NCBI RefSeq assembly: GCF_001320245.1
Contig: NZ_BCBA01000047.1
Coordinates: 1-64,000, forward strand
Length of the DNA stretch: 64,000 bases
Direction: 5' to 3'
Source of the DNA: Pseudomonas sp. NBRC 111124
Lineage (GTDB): Bacteria > Pseudomonadota > Gammaproteobacteria > Pseudomonadales > Pseudomonadaceae
A program made the translations under genes and the position numbers. Each line of letters begins with the position of its first letter. Within the stretch, counting starts at the first letter, position 1. A model generated the notes under the pieces. That model saw only the letters and a list, made by a program, of their open reading frames with translations, did no database searches and was not told the origin of the DNA. Shown in pieces: positions 1 to 8,860 of the stretch.

Positions 1-84
1 CTCGATCTCACTCACCCTGCAAAAACATCGGCGAACACCTGGCAGCCCTCACCCGATACCCACCCTGCACCTACCAAACCCTTC

Positions 85-1491
85 TCAAGCCACCGGCACT
101 TCCAGCCCCACCCCCTGGCGCTTGCGCTGCACCAGGAAGTACGCCGCATAACACAGCGCAATGAAGCCAAACCCCCAGTACAGCGAAGGCCGCTGCGTCT
201 CATCCATGGCCAGGAACACAAACAGCGAACTGCACAGCGTGATGCACAGCAACGGCACCAGCGGGTACAGCGGCGCGCGGTACTTGAGATCGCTCAGCTG
301 GCCACCCTCACGCAGGAACTGCTTGCGAAAGCGATACTGCGCCAAGGCGATGACAATCCAGGTCACCGTGCCAGACATGCCGCTCACCGCCATCAGCACC
401 ATGAACAGGGTGTCGGCGGCAACGAAGCTGGTCATCAGCGACACCAAGGCAAAGCACAGGGTGATGAACAGGGCACGCAATGGCACGCCACGGCTGCTCA
501 GCGGCGACAGGCTGCGCGGTGCCATGCCGGTCTTGGACATCGCCCAGAGGATGCGGGTAGAGGCATACAGGCCAGAGTTGCCCACCGACAGAATCGCGGT
601 AAGGATCACGAAGTTCATCAGGTCTGCGGCGTAAGGAATGCCGACCATGTCGAACACCTGCACGAACGGGCTTTCCATCAGCCCGGCCTGCTGCCACGGC
701 ACGATCGCCGACAGCACCACGATCGCCAGCACATAGAAGATCAGCACGCGGAACACCACGTTGCGCACGGCCCGCGGGATGCTCTTTTCCGGCTGGTCGG
801 TTTCGCCCGCGGCCACGCCCATGATCTCGCAGCCCTGGAACGCGTAGACCACGGTCATCATCACGGCGAACACCGCCGACAGGCCATTGGGGAACAGCGA
901 ATCGCCGATCAGGTTGCTCATCATCGGCGCCGGCGCCCCGCTGTTCAGCGAAATGCCACCGAAGATCACCAGCACACCGACGATGATGAAGCCGAGGATC
1001 GCCGCCACCTTGATCCCGGAGAACCAGTATTCCGCCTCACCGAAGGCGCGGGTGGCCAAGGCGTTGATGCCGAACAGCACCGCCACGAACAGCGCCGACC
1101 AGTACCAGATCGGCACCTCCGGGAACCAGCGCGTCATCAGCATGCCGGCGGCGGTGAATTCCAGGCCCACGGTGGTGGCCCAGCTCATCCAGTACACCCA
1201 GCCGATCATGAAGCCGGTGGCCGGGCCGATGAATTTCGTCGCATGGGCCTGGAACGAACCGGACACCGGCATCTGCACCGACAGTTCACCCAGGCAGACC
1301 ATCACCAGGTACATCAGGAAACCGGCAACTAGGTAGGCCAGGATCGCGCCCACCGGCCCGCCCTGGTTGATGGTCACGCCCGAGCCCATGAACAGCCCGG
1401 TGCCGATCACGCCACCGAGCGAGAGCATGAAGATGTGCCGGCTTTTCAATGCCCGTGTAAGGTGGATACCTTCAGCTTTACGGCCTTTCAT
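85..1491 (-). CDS. AAT-family amino-acid permease (MmuP-like)
   Basis: Inner-membrane proton-coupled amino-acid importer of 468 residues. The N-terminus carries the amino acid/polyamine permease signature (LSLGGVIGTGLF, near residue 25) and about 12 hydrophobic segments follow. The segment PYAADLMNFVILTAILS and the end (YRAPLYPLVP...ALCYAAYFL) closely resemble E. coli S-methylmethionine permease MmuP as I remember it, and the length matches (MmuP about 467). No homocysteine methyltransferase lies next to it, so the substrate is open; D-Ser/D-Ala/Gly or another neutral amino acid is possible. I place the start at the ATG ending at 1491, which has GGAG 9 bases upstream. The frame stays open for 32 more codons upstream, but those look non-native. 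It stands alone; the next gene on the strand ends 126 bases upstream. Confidence 0.85.
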   Translation of the reverse strand: MKGRKAEGIHLTRALKSRHIFMLSLGGVIGTGLFMGSGVTINQGGPVGAILAYLVAGFLMYLVMVCLGELSVQMPVSGSFQAHATKFIGPATGFMIGWVYWMSWATTVGLEFTAAGMLMTRWFPEVPIWYWSALFVAVLFGINALATRAFGEAEYWFSGIKVAAILGFIIVGVLVIFGGISLNSGAPAPMMSNLIGDSLFPNGLSAVFAVMMTVVYAFQGCEIMGVAAGETDQPEKSIPRAVRNVVFRVLIFYVLAIVVLSAIVPWQQAGLMESPFVQVFDMVGIPYAADLMNFVILTAILSVGNSGLYASTRILWAMSKTGMAPRSLSPLSSRGVPLRALFITLCFALVSLMTSFVAADTLFMVLMAVSGMSGTVTWIVIALAQYRFRKQFLREGGQLSDLKYRAPLYPLVPLLCITLCSSLFVFLAMDETQRPSLYWGFGFIALCYAAYFLVQRKRQGVGLEVPVA

Positions 1492-1617
1492 TATTATTAT
1501 CTCCAATAAGCGTCGAAGACCGCGTGTGCAGCGGTTGGGTCCGATTATTGGAAAGCGATGTAAGGCCCGGTTGATCGTAAAGATCAAAGATGTAAAAAGT
1601 CGTAAGGATTTTGTCGC

Positions 1618-3870
1618 TCAGGCGACCAGCAGTTCGGTCAGGGTATTTTCGGCACGCTGCAACTGCTCGCCCAGCGTCGGCGCCATGGCCCGCACGCCCG
1701 TCTTGTCGCGGGCCAGGGCATGCTCCTCGAGCTGGCGCAAGGTCGACGCCAGGCCGCACAACCCCATGGAATCACTGCCGCCGGCCAGCTGATGGGCCAG
1801 GTGGGTCACCTCGGTGCAGTCGCCCGCTTCGACCGCCTCGAGCAAGGGCTGACGTTGCTGCGCCAAGGCGTCTCGCAAGCCAGCCAACAGGCCTTGCAGC
1901 TTTTGCTCGCCAAGCAGCATGCGGTGCGTGCCCAGCAACTCATGGTCGACCCAGGCAGGCGCTTGCGTTTGCTGCTGTTGGATTTGCCCCGCCAGCGCCT
2001 GACGCAGGTTGGCAAGCTTCAACGGCTTGCCCAGCACCCCTTGCATGCCGGCATCCAGGTAGGCACGCACCAGCCCCGGCTGAACGCTGGCGGTCAGCGC
2101 CAGGATGCGCGTGTCGCGGTTTGGGGTGACGCCGGCACGCAGCTGTCGGCACAGCTCCACACCACTGATGCCGGGCAAATGGACATCCAGCAAGAGCAGG
2201 TCGAAGCGCTGCTGTGCACACAGCTGCAAGCCCTGTTCGGCATCCTCGGCCAGCCACACCTGGTGGCCGTCGCGCTCCAGCAGCCCGCGCACCACTTCAC
2301 GGTTCAGCGCCACGTCTTCCACCACCAGGATGTGCAGCGGCGGAGCAGCGTGGTCAGCCTGCGCCATGGCCTGCGGCGCCTGCGCCGTTTCCAGTTCCAG
2401 CTCCAGCCAGAAACAGCTGCCCTCGCCCTCGCGGCTGCGCACGCCGATCTGCCCGCCCATCTGCTCGACCAGGTGCTTGCTGATCGCCAGCCCCAGGCCA
2501 GTGCCGCCATAGCGCCGTGCGACCGCCTCGCTGGCCTGGACGAAACGTTCGAAAATCTTCGGCTGCATCGCCTCGCAGATGCCGATGCCGTCGTCGGTGA
2601 CGCTCAGGCGTAGGCGCTGCCGGCCGGGTTGCCCTTGCACCACCTGCACTTCGACCAGGATCTCGCCGCCTTCGGTGAATTTGATGGCGTTGGCCAACAG
2701 GTTACTCAGCACCTGGCGCAGGTACTGCTCGGCGCCGCGCTGGTAGGCGGCCAGCTGCGGGTCGATGCGGCACAGCACCAGGCTGTCGTTGGCCAGCGCA
2801 CGGGGTTCGAGCAGGGTCACGACCTCGGCGCACAACTGGCGCAAGGAGAAGTCCACGGCCTCGGGGCGGCTTTCGCCCTCTTCCAGGCGGGCAAAATACA
2901 GCACCTCGTTGAGGATGCTCAGCAGCCCGTCGCCCGCCTTGTACAAGGCTTCCAGGCGCTCACGGTCGGGCGCCGCAAGCCCAGCGCCGCGCAGCAGTTC
3001 GGCCATGCCGAGGATGCCGTTGAGCGGCGTGCGCAGTTCATGGCTCATGGTGGCGAGGAAGCGCGACTTGGCCAGGTTGGCCGCCTCGGCATCGTCCTTG
3101 GCGCGCATCAGGCTGGCCGTGCGCCGCTCGACCTGCTTCTGCAGTTCGTCGCGCTTGTCCTGCAAGGCCAGGCGATCGGTTTCGCGGCGTTCGCTGTCAC
3201 TGAGGATGGCCCGGCGCATGTCCTCCAGTGCCAGCGCCACGCTGTCGATTTCGTCGCGGTGCGGCGAGCGGCGCTTGTTCAACCGCAGCGGCTCGTGCCA
3301 CTGGCCGGCCCCGATGCGCCGGGCAAAGTCGGCCATGACCTGCAGGTGACGGGTCACCAGGCGATAGAACAACCCCGACAACGCCAGCGCCAGGCCGCAG
3401 AGGAACACGCTCATCCACAACAGGCTGGTCAGGCCGGTGGCGAACAGCCGCCGATGCACCGCACCCAGGTCAGTGCTCACTTCCAGCTCGCCCAGGTGAC
3501 GCACAGGCCCGGAAGGTGGCTGGTAGTCCAGCGGGAAACGCTCGATGCGCAGCGGTCCCTGCGGGTTCGGCTCACCTTGCTGCAAGGTGAAGTCGGTACT
3601 GTTCAGGCGCACCCGCGCCACATCGGAAAAATCCACCAGCCCGCGCAGTTGCACGTTCAGCTGGTCCTGGTTCAGGTCCCACAGGCTGCGCTCCAGGCTG
3701 GCCAGGTAGCCGGCGCGGATCAGCGCCATGCGCGCATCGATCTCGCGCATTTCGCGGCGGTATTCGAAATACAGCTGCACGCTGCTGGCCAGCACCGTGA
3801 AGCACAGGCTGAACAGCAGGATGAACAGCAACAGCCGCCGCAGCAGGCCACCCGGTTGCAGGCGGTTCAT
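1618..3870 (-). CDS. Hybrid sensor histidine kinase with receiver and Hpt domains
   Basis: Membrane sensor kinase of 750 residues. Order: TM1 (about 11-30), a short periplasmic domain (to about 143), TM2 (about 145-168), a HAMP-like/coiled-coil linker (170-265), HisKA with phospho-acceptor His277 (motif MSHELRTPLNG), an HATPase_c domain (N box near 391, DDGIG near 427, GGTGLGLAIS near 456), a receiver domain (about 513-630) with phospho-acceptor Asp562, and a C-terminal Hpt domain with candidate His693. This is a complete four-step phosphorelay of the TorS/BvgS type. The start ATG overlaps the stop of the binding-protein gene by ATGA. The periplasmic part is small, so ligand sensing probably depends on the separately encoded binding protein, and the output should be the OmpR-type regulator at the head of the operon. 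Those last two points are inference. Confidence 0.9.
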   Translation of the reverse strand: MNRLQPGGLLRRLLLFILLFSLCFTVLASSVQLYFEYRREMREIDARMALIRAGYLASLERSLWDLNQDQLNVQLRGLVDFSDVARVRLNSTDFTLQQGEPNPQGPLRIERFPLDYQPPSGPVRHLGELEVSTDLGAVHRRLFATGLTSLLWMSVFLCGLALALSGLFYRLVTRHLQVMADFARRIGAGQWHEPLRLNKRRSPHRDEIDSVALALEDMRRAILSDSERRETDRLALQDKRDELQKQVERRTASLMRAKDDAEAANLAKSRFLATMSHELRTPLNGILGMAELLRGAGLAAPDRERLEALYKAGDGLLSILNEVLYFARLEEGESRPEAVDFSLRQLCAEVVTLLEPRALANDSLVLCRIDPQLAAYQRGAEQYLRQVLSNLLANAIKFTEGGEILVEVQVVQGQPGRQRLRLSVTDDGIGICEAMQPKIFERFVQASEAVARRYGGTGLGLAISKHLVEQMGGQIGVRSREGEGSCFWLELELETAQAPQAMAQADHAAPPLHILVVEDVALNREVVRGLLERDGHQVWLAEDAEQGLQLCAQQRFDLLLLDVHLPGISGVELCRQLRAGVTPNRDTRILALTASVQPGLVRAYLDAGMQGVLGKPLKLANLRQALAGQIQQQQTQAPAWVDHELLGTHRMLLGEQKLQGLLAGLRDALAQQRQPLLEAVEAGDCTEVTHLAHQLAGGSDSMGLCGLASTLRQLEEHALARDKTGVRAMAPTLGEQLQRAENTLTELLVA

Positions 3871-4631
3871 GGCTGGCTGACCATGTCGCGGTAGGTGACC
3901 TCGCTTTCATGCAGCCAACGCTCAAGCTCGCCTGCGTCGGCCATCTTCTGCAACTGCGCGTCGATGTCGCCCATGCGCTCGCTTAACGGCGAGTGGCGCG
4001 ACACCGCCACGCGCAGGTAGTCGACGCTCAGTGCCGGTGGCAGCGCGACGATGTCCTGGGCGCCGGGCAGATGCTCGACGTACAGCTGCCCGGTGCGCCG
4101 CTCCTGGACCACGAAGTCGATACGCCCGCGAATCAGCTTGCCGAAGTTCTGCCCGCTGTCCGACACCCACTCGATGTTTTGGTGCTGCGCCACGAAGCGG
4201 TCGAACGCCGGGCCGTAGCTTTCGCCGAACAACAGCCCGCCACGGTACTTGGCCAGGTCTTCGAGCTGGTTGAACTGCAGCGGATGCTGGCGGTTGGCGA
4301 ACACCGCCACCTCCTCGCGCAGCACCGGCACCTGGGAAAAGCGCATGGTTTTGGCACGCTGCTCCGAGGTGTAGGCCAGCACCACATCCACCCGCCCTTC
4401 GGCAGCGTCGAGCAGGCAGCGTTGCCAGTTGCCCAGCACGACCATCTCGACCTGATAACCAAGGCGCCCGAACAGCTCGCGCACCACCGTCGGCGCCAGC
4501 CCGCGCGGCTGCTTGCCATCGCTCCAGGACACCGGTGGGTAGACGGGGTAATCGCAGTAACGCACGGTGCCGGCGGCCTGCAGCGTACCGCTGGCCAACA
4601 GCACCAGCAGGCCGAGCAGGTAACGGCTCAC
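3867..4631 (-). CDS. Periplasmic solute-binding protein (SBP_bac_3-like), sensor partner
   Basis: Protein of 254 residues with a signal peptide (MSRYLLGLLVLLASGTLQA) and a bacterial extracellular solute-binding family 3 fold (VRYCDYPVYPPVSW, GLAPTVVRELFGRLGYQVE, a GRVDVVLAYT segment). The start is GTG, overlapping the stop of the response-regulator gene by GTGA. Its 3' end overlaps the kinase start by ATGA. No ABC permease or ATPase lies nearby, so it more likely presents a ligand to the adjacent kinase than feeds a transporter. In BvgS-type kinases such domains are fused to the kinase; here the module is a separate polypeptide. The ligand cannot be read from the sequence; polar amino acids are common for this family. 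Confidence 0.8.
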   Translation of the reverse strand: MSRYLLGLLVLLASGTLQAAGTVRYCDYPVYPPVSWSDGKQPRGLAPTVVRELFGRLGYQVEMVVLGNWQRCLLDAAEGRVDVVLAYTSEQRAKTMRFSQVPVLREEVAVFANRQHPLQFNQLEDLAKYRGGLLFGESYGPAFDRFVAQHQNIEWVSDSGQNFGKLIRGRIDFVVQERRTGQLYVEHLPGAQDIVALPPALSVDYLRVAVSRHSPLSERMGDIDAQLQKMADAGELERWLHESEVTYRDMVSQP

Positions 4632-5344
4632 GCGGCCACGCTGGCGGTGAACAGGTAGCCGGCGCCGTGGATGGTGATGATCAGTTCAGGCTCGGCCGGG
4701 TCGTCGTGCAGTTTGCGCCGCAGGCGGCCGACCAACACGTCGATGGAGCGGTCGTTGGGCACCCACTCACGGTTGCGGATCTGGTCCATCAGCTGGTCGC
4801 GGCTCAGGGTATGGCCGCTGTTGCGCAGGAACACGCTGAGCAACTGGAACTCACCGTGGGTCAGCAAGGTTTCGCCGCCCTGCGCATCGACCAGACGGCG
4901 GCGGTCGCAGTCCAGCGACCAGTCGCCGAACTGCTTGAGGGTGACATTGGCCACGCTGGCCGGCCGCGCACCCTGGGCGTGGCGCACGCGGCGGATCAGG
5001 TTCTTGGCGCGGGACACCAGTTCGCGGGGGTTGAGCGGTTTGCTGACATAATCGTCAGCGCCACACTCCAGGCCGACGATACGGTCGATCTCGTCGTTGC
5101 GCCCGGTGATCAGGATGATCCCCACTTCCGAGCGTACCCGCAGCTCGCGGGTCAGGGTCAGGCCGTCCTTGCCGGGCAGGCGGATGTCCAGCATCACCAG
5201 TTCCACCGGCTGCTCGGCCAGCACTGTTTCGGCCTGTTCCGCCGTGGCGGCGCAGTGGACGGTATAGCCTTCCTGGGACAGGTAGGCCTGGAGCAAGTCA
5301 CGAATCAGCGGATCGTCATCGACGATCAGTACCTGAGAGGTCAT
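4628..5344 (-). CDS. OmpR/PhoB-family response regulator
   Basis: Cytoplasmic transcription factor of 238 residues. The N-terminal receiver (LIVDDDPLIRD, phospho-acceptor Asp53 in MLDIRLPG, Lys in SKPLNP) is followed by a winged-helix trans_reg_C domain (about 140-235) ending IDVLVGRLRRKL...IHGAGYLF. It is the first gene of a three-gene operon with the binding protein and hybrid kinase, joined by four-base overlaps. It is the probable output of that phosphorelay. Target genes are unknown; the amino-acid permease at 85-1491 on the same strand is one possibility. Confidence 0.92.
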   Translation of the reverse strand: MTSQVLIVDDDPLIRDLLQAYLSQEGYTVHCAATAEQAETVLAEQPVELVMLDIRLPGKDGLTLTRELRVRSEVGIILITGRNDEIDRIVGLECGADDYVSKPLNPRELVSRAKNLIRRVRHAQGARPASVANVTLKQFGDWSLDCDRRRLVDAQGGETLLTHGEFQLLSVFLRNSGHTLSRDQLMDQIRNREWVPNDRSIDVLVGRLRRKLHDDPAEPELIITIHGAGYLFTASVAA

Positions 5345-5406
5345 TGCGGGTAGTCCTGAAGCGCCCGAAGGCGATTTTCTTATTAGAGTGGGCCAAGACT
5401 AGCGAT

Positions 5407-5426
5407 TGTTGAACAGTCGATCAACA
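5407..5426. promoter_or_regulatory. Inverted repeat upstream of the response-regulator operon
   Basis: TGTTGA-N8-TCAACA (TGTTGAACAGTCGATCAACA), a 6+6 inverted repeat just beyond the TetR gene stop and about 63 bases upstream of the response-regulator start. A 15-mer reading ACAGTCGATCAACAG overlaps it (5413-5427). Its near copy ACAGTCGTTCAACTG lies on the minus strand at 6090-6104 in the TetR/enoyl-CoA hydratase intergenic region. It may be an operator; no binding factor is proven. Confidence 0.35.
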
Positions 5427-6068
5427 GCCCTCGGGGGCTGTACTGAAACGTTGCCGACCGCCGGCTTGCAGGCCATCGACCCAGGCCTCGCAGATCTGCA
5501 CGCCCTGGGCCGGGGTGAAGGTGCCCGGGTTCAGCCCCGACTCCAGCCACAGGCCATCGAGCAAGGCGCTGAGGCTGATGGCGGCAAGGTCGGCATCGAA
5601 GTGTTCCCAGCCCTCCTCCTGCGCCAGGTCGGCCAGCAGCGAGCGCAGTTCGCGGCGGTACTCGCCGTAGGAGTGGTCATGCACCTGATTGATCGCCTCG
5701 GCGGTCTTCACCGCGCCCCAGAACGCCAGCCAGGCATCGAGCAGCTGTGGATCGAGCAGCTCGGCGCTGAACGAGCCACGGAAGAACGCCGACAGCCGTT
5801 CGCGGGCATTGGGCGCGACCTGGGCCATGGCCTCGCGCAGCAGTTGCATGACCCGGCCGGTGACGGCCATGTAGGCTTCGGCGACCAGCTCGTCCTTGCC
5901 CGAATAGTGGTGGCTGATCAGGCCTACCGAGACGCCGGCTTCGGCAGATATCTTGCGGATCGAGGCGCCCTGGAAACCATGGCGCTTCAGGCAGGCCAGC
6001 GTGGCCTCGACCAGATTGGCCTTGCGCAGTTCGGGCAGCATGCGGCTGAAGCGGGCTTCCTGGGTCAT
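5421..6068 (-). CDS. TetR-family regulator, BetI type
   Basis: DNA-binding repressor of 215 residues. The N-terminal helix-turn-helix (LRKANLVEATLACLKRHGFQ, IRKISAEAGVSVGLISHHYSGKDEL) is the BetI subtype, followed by a TetR_C_6-like ligand domain. The start is the ATG ending at 6068, after which the family homology begins at once. The frame stays open much further upstream, but that is antisense to the enoyl-CoA hydratase gene and is not credible. It is divergent from that gene with 106 bases between, the usual arrangement for a repressor controlling its neighbour. The effector is unknown; BetI senses choline in E. coli, but no bet genes are here. Confidence 0.85.
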   Translation of the reverse strand: MTQEARFSRMLPELRKANLVEATLACLKRHGFQGASIRKISAEAGVSVGLISHHYSGKDELVAEAYMAVTGRVMQLLREAMAQVAPNARERLSAFFRGSFSAELLDPQLLDAWLAFWGAVKTAEAINQVHDHSYGEYRRELRSLLADLAQEEGWEHFDADLAAISLSALLDGLWLESGLNPGTFTPAQGVQICEAWVDGLQAGGRQRFSTAPEGC

Positions 6069-6174
6069 CGTTGGCTCTCGTGGATCGCACAGTTGAACGA
6101 CTGTATAGCAACTCGCCTCGGTCGCGATACCCTGTTTATACTCGGCCACGATAACAACAACAGAGGCACCGCCC

Positions 6175-6930
6175 ATGACCGACCTGATCCACTCGCACCT
6201 CGACGAAGGCCTGCTGACCCTGCGCCTGAACCGCGCAGACAAACTCAACGCCCTGACCAACGCCATGTACACCCGGCTGGCGGAGCTGTTCGAGGCCGCC
6301 AACAGCGACCCGCAGGTCGAAGTGATCCTGATCACCGGCAGCACCGAGTGCTTCACCGCCGGCAACGACTTGCCGGACTTTCTCGAGCAGCCCCCGACCG
6401 ACCTGCAAAGCCCGGTGTTCCGCATGATGTGGGCAGTGCTGGCGCTGGACAAACCGCTGATTGCTGCGGTCGCCGGCCCTGCGATCGGCATCGGCACTAC
6501 CCTGTTGCTGCACTGCGACCAGGTGCTGATCAGCCGTGAAGCCAAACTGCGCACACCGTTCGTGGCCCTGGGCGTGTGCCCGGAGTTTGGCGCAAGCCTG
6601 CTGCTGCCACAGTTGCTGGGGCATGCGCGGGCTGCGCAGCTGTTGTTGTGCAACCAGGCGCTCGATGGTGAACAGGCGGTGCAGTGGGGGCTGGCGACCG
6701 AGCTGTTCGACGATGGCACGCAATGCCTGGCCGCCGCCATCAAGCTGGCACGACGCCTGCAGCAGCTGCCTGCCGAAGCGCTGCGCATCAGCAAGCGTCT
6801 GCTCAAGGATGGGCAACGCGAAGCATTGGCCGCCACGGTGGCCAAGGAAGGCCTGCTGTTCATCGAGCGGCTCAACAGTGATGAGGCCCAGGCGGCCCTG
6901 ACCGCGATGGTATCGCGCAAGCATGCCTGA
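6175..6930 (+). CDS. Enoyl-CoA hydratase/isomerase family protein
   Basis: Crotonase-fold enzyme of 251 residues. The oxyanion-hole regions are visible (AGNDLPDFL near 62 and AGPAIGIGTTLLL near 102), as is the catalytic acid region CPEFGASLLLPQLLG near 138. The Glu in PEFG fits either a hydratase or a delta3-delta2-enoyl-CoA isomerase. It lies alone on this strand, divergent from the BetI-type regulator, and ends in a perfect terminator hairpin. It may serve fatty-acid or CoA-ester catabolism, possibly alongside the CoA-transferase/MaoC operon downstream on the other strand, though they are not co-transcribed. Confidence 0.85.
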   Translation: MTDLIHSHLDEGLLTLRLNRADKLNALTNAMYTRLAELFEAANSDPQVEVILITGSTECFTAGNDLPDFLEQPPTDLQSPVFRMMWAVLALDKPLIAAVAGPAIGIGTTLLLHCDQVLISREAKLRTPFVALGVCPEFGASLLLPQLLGHARAAQLLLCNQALDGEQAVQWGLATELFDDGTQCLAAAIKLARRLQQLPAEALRISKRLLKDGQREALAATVAKEGLLFIERLNSDEAQAALTAMVSRKHA

Positions 6931-6942
6931 GGCGTTGAGGTG

Positions 6943-6968
6943 ATTGCGGCCACCTCGGTGGCCGCAAT
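6943..6968. terminator. Bidirectional terminator hairpin
   Basis: A perfect 12-bp stem (ATTGCGGCCACC / GGTGGCCGCAAT) with a two-base loop lies between the convergent enoyl-CoA hydratase and MFS genes. There is no strong T-tract on either side. Confidence 0.7.
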
Positions 6969-6973
6969 GCCCG

Positions 6974-8368
6974 TCACGTGCGCAAGACTTGCTCGCCGGC
7001 ATTGACCGGCAGGCGCACGGCATCAGCCAGTGCCACGCAGGCAATCAGCGCCACACCGAGCAGCGCCCAGTGGAAGTCGCTGACCGTCATCCCGCCCTCC
7101 CCGCCGCGCACCATCATCGCCATCCGCAACAACAGCGCCACCACGGCAACACCCAGCGCCATCGCCAGCTGGAAGAACATGCTGAACAAGGTCGACGCCT
7201 CGCCCATCTGCGGTTTGGGCACCTCGGCGAAACCGACGGCGTTGTAGGTGGTGAACTGCATCGAACGCGACAGCCCGCCAATGAACAGCACCAGCGCCAT
7301 CCAGTACCACGGCATGCCCTGCTGCAAGCCCAGGCAGGCGAGGATACAGCCGACACCGATCACGCCATTGACCAACAGTACGCGACGGAACCCATAGCGG
7401 CGCAGCAAGCCGGTGGTGAACGGCTTCATTGCCAGGTTGCCGGCGAAGATCGCCAGCACCAGCAAGCCGGCATCCACCGGTTACCGCCCAAAGCCGACCT
7501 GCAGCAACAGCGGAATCAGGAACGGCAAGGCACTGATCGACAGGCGGAACAGCGTGCCACCGACGATGCTGGCCCTGAACGTGGCAATGCCCAGGGGCGA
7601 TAACGGCAACAGCGGAGCCGGGTGGCGCTGGCAATGGCGGATTGCAAGCCAGGTCAGCAGGCCGCCCAAGGCCACCAGTGCCGCCCCGCTAAGCAGGCTG
7701 CCAGCGACCAGCGAACCGAGCATTTCCAGGCCGATCAGCCACGCGGCGCAGGCCGATGCGAGGAGCACGAAGCCGAGCAGGTCGAAGCGGCGTGCCTCGC
7801 TGGGGCGGCCAGCGGGAATCAGCCACCAGGCTGCCACGATGGCCAGCACGCCGAGCGGGATGTTCAGGTAGAAGATCCATGGCCACGACAGGTGGGTGAC
7901 AATCAGCCCGCCGATGGGAGGCCCCAGTACCGGCGCCACCAGCCCGGGCCAGGTGATCACCGCGAGCATCTTCACCAGGTCGTGCTTCTCGGTGGTACGC
8001 AGCACCACCAGCCGCCCGACTGGCACCATCAGCGCGCCGCCGATGCCCTGCAGCACCCGCGCGGCGACAAAGGTCTCCAGGTTTGGAGCCAGGCCGCAGA
8101 GCCACGACGCCAGGGTGAACAGGCCGATGGCACCAGCGAACACCTGGCGGGCACCAAAACGGTCGGCCACCCAGCCACTGAGCGGGATGAACACCGCCAC
8201 CGCCAGCAGGTAGGCGCTGATGCCGATGTTCAGGCTGACCGGGCTCTCGGCGAAGTCGCTGGCCATCTGCGGCAGCGCCGTGGCGATGACGGTGGCGTCG
8301 AGGTTTTCCATGAAGAAAGTTATGGCCACCAGCAAGGCGATGAAGGTGGTTTGCCGAGACGCGTTCAC
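6974..8368 (-). pseudogene. MFS drug-exporter-like gene (DHA2 family) cut by an in-frame stop
   Basis: The frame encodes an EmrB/QacA-type 14-TM carrier (GTG start at 8368 with GGAGGG upstream; MENLDATVIATALP, GWVADRFGARQVF, RVLQGIGGALMVP motifs). After residue 295 (LLLQVGFGR) there is a TAA at 7481-7483. The same frame then continues without a shift (PVDAGLLVLAIFAGNLAMKPF...) to 6974. Together the pieces make about 464 codons, a normal family length. Relatives usually read GFGLxPxxAG here, so the lesion replaces about two codons. It is the last gene of the LysR-linked catabolic operon. It is either a recent pseudogene, a sequencing error, or two peptides; GTG at 7477 could re-start translation. 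Confidence 0.75.
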
Positions 8369-8419
8369 AAGTCCCTCCGGTGATTGATGGGTACAGACCT
8401 GCGCCCTTTGTGCAGGCCA

Positions 8420-8857
8420 TCAGATCATGTTCACGGCCGCACGCAATGCCAGCAGGTAGGTCTCGACACCAAACCCACAGATCTGCCCGCGCACCACTTC
8501 GGCAAATACCGAGTGATGGCGGAACGGCTCTCTAGCATGGATGTTCGACATGTGCACTTCAACCACCGGCACCTCGACAATGGCCAGTGCGTCACGGATG
8601 CCGTAGCTGTAATGGGTCCAGGCCCCGGCATTGATCAGCACTGCATCCACCCGCTCCTCGTAGGCCCGATGGATGCGCTCGCACATTGCGCCCTCGTAGT
8701 TGGTCTGGAAGCTCTCGATCCGCGCGCCGAGTTGTTCGCCCAGCGCCTGCAGGGCCTGGTCGATATCGGCCAGGGTGGCCGTGCCGTACTGGCGCGGGTC
8801 GCGTTTGCCGAACATGTTGTGGTTGATGCCGTGCAGCATCAGGACATTGGCGGCCAT
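8420..8857 (-). CDS. Type II 3-dehydroquinate dehydratase-like protein
   Basis: Protein of 145 residues with the AroQ (type II dehydroquinase) fold. Conserved elements are the flexible loop with the catalytic Tyr (RDPRQYG), NYEG, INAGAWTHYSYGIRDAL (catalytic Asn) and EVHMSNIHAREPFRHHS (catalytic His). It departs from housekeeping AroQ: LHGINHNMFG replaces LHGPNLNLLG, and NAGAWTH replaces NPGAYTH. It sits in a catabolic operon three bases after the AroE-like gene, so a role in degrading quinate/shikimate-like compounds is likelier than aromatic biosynthesis. The exact substrate is inference. Confidence 0.85.
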   Translation of the reverse strand: MAANVLMLHGINHNMFGKRDPRQYGTATLADIDQALQALGEQLGARIESFQTNYEGAMCERIHRAYEERVDAVLINAGAWTHYSYGIRDALAIVEVPVVEVHMSNIHAREPFRHHSVFAEVVRGQICGFGVETYLLALRAAVNMI

Positions 8858-8860
8858 CGC

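Noticed and set aside
2629..3894. Long plus-strand open frame (421 codons) opposite the hybrid kinase
   Set aside because: It is antisense to a gene with full kinase, receiver and Hpt motifs; composition (His/Gln/Ala rich, no domain) is that of a GC-rich shadow. The same applies to 10039-11220, 27011-28105, 31670-32989, 39803-40582, 48237-49340, 53015-54292 and 55290-56615.
6069..6977. Upstream extension of the TetR frame to 518 codons
   Set aside because: The added part is antisense to the enoyl-CoA hydratase gene and has no homology; the HTH starts directly after the ATG ending at 6068.
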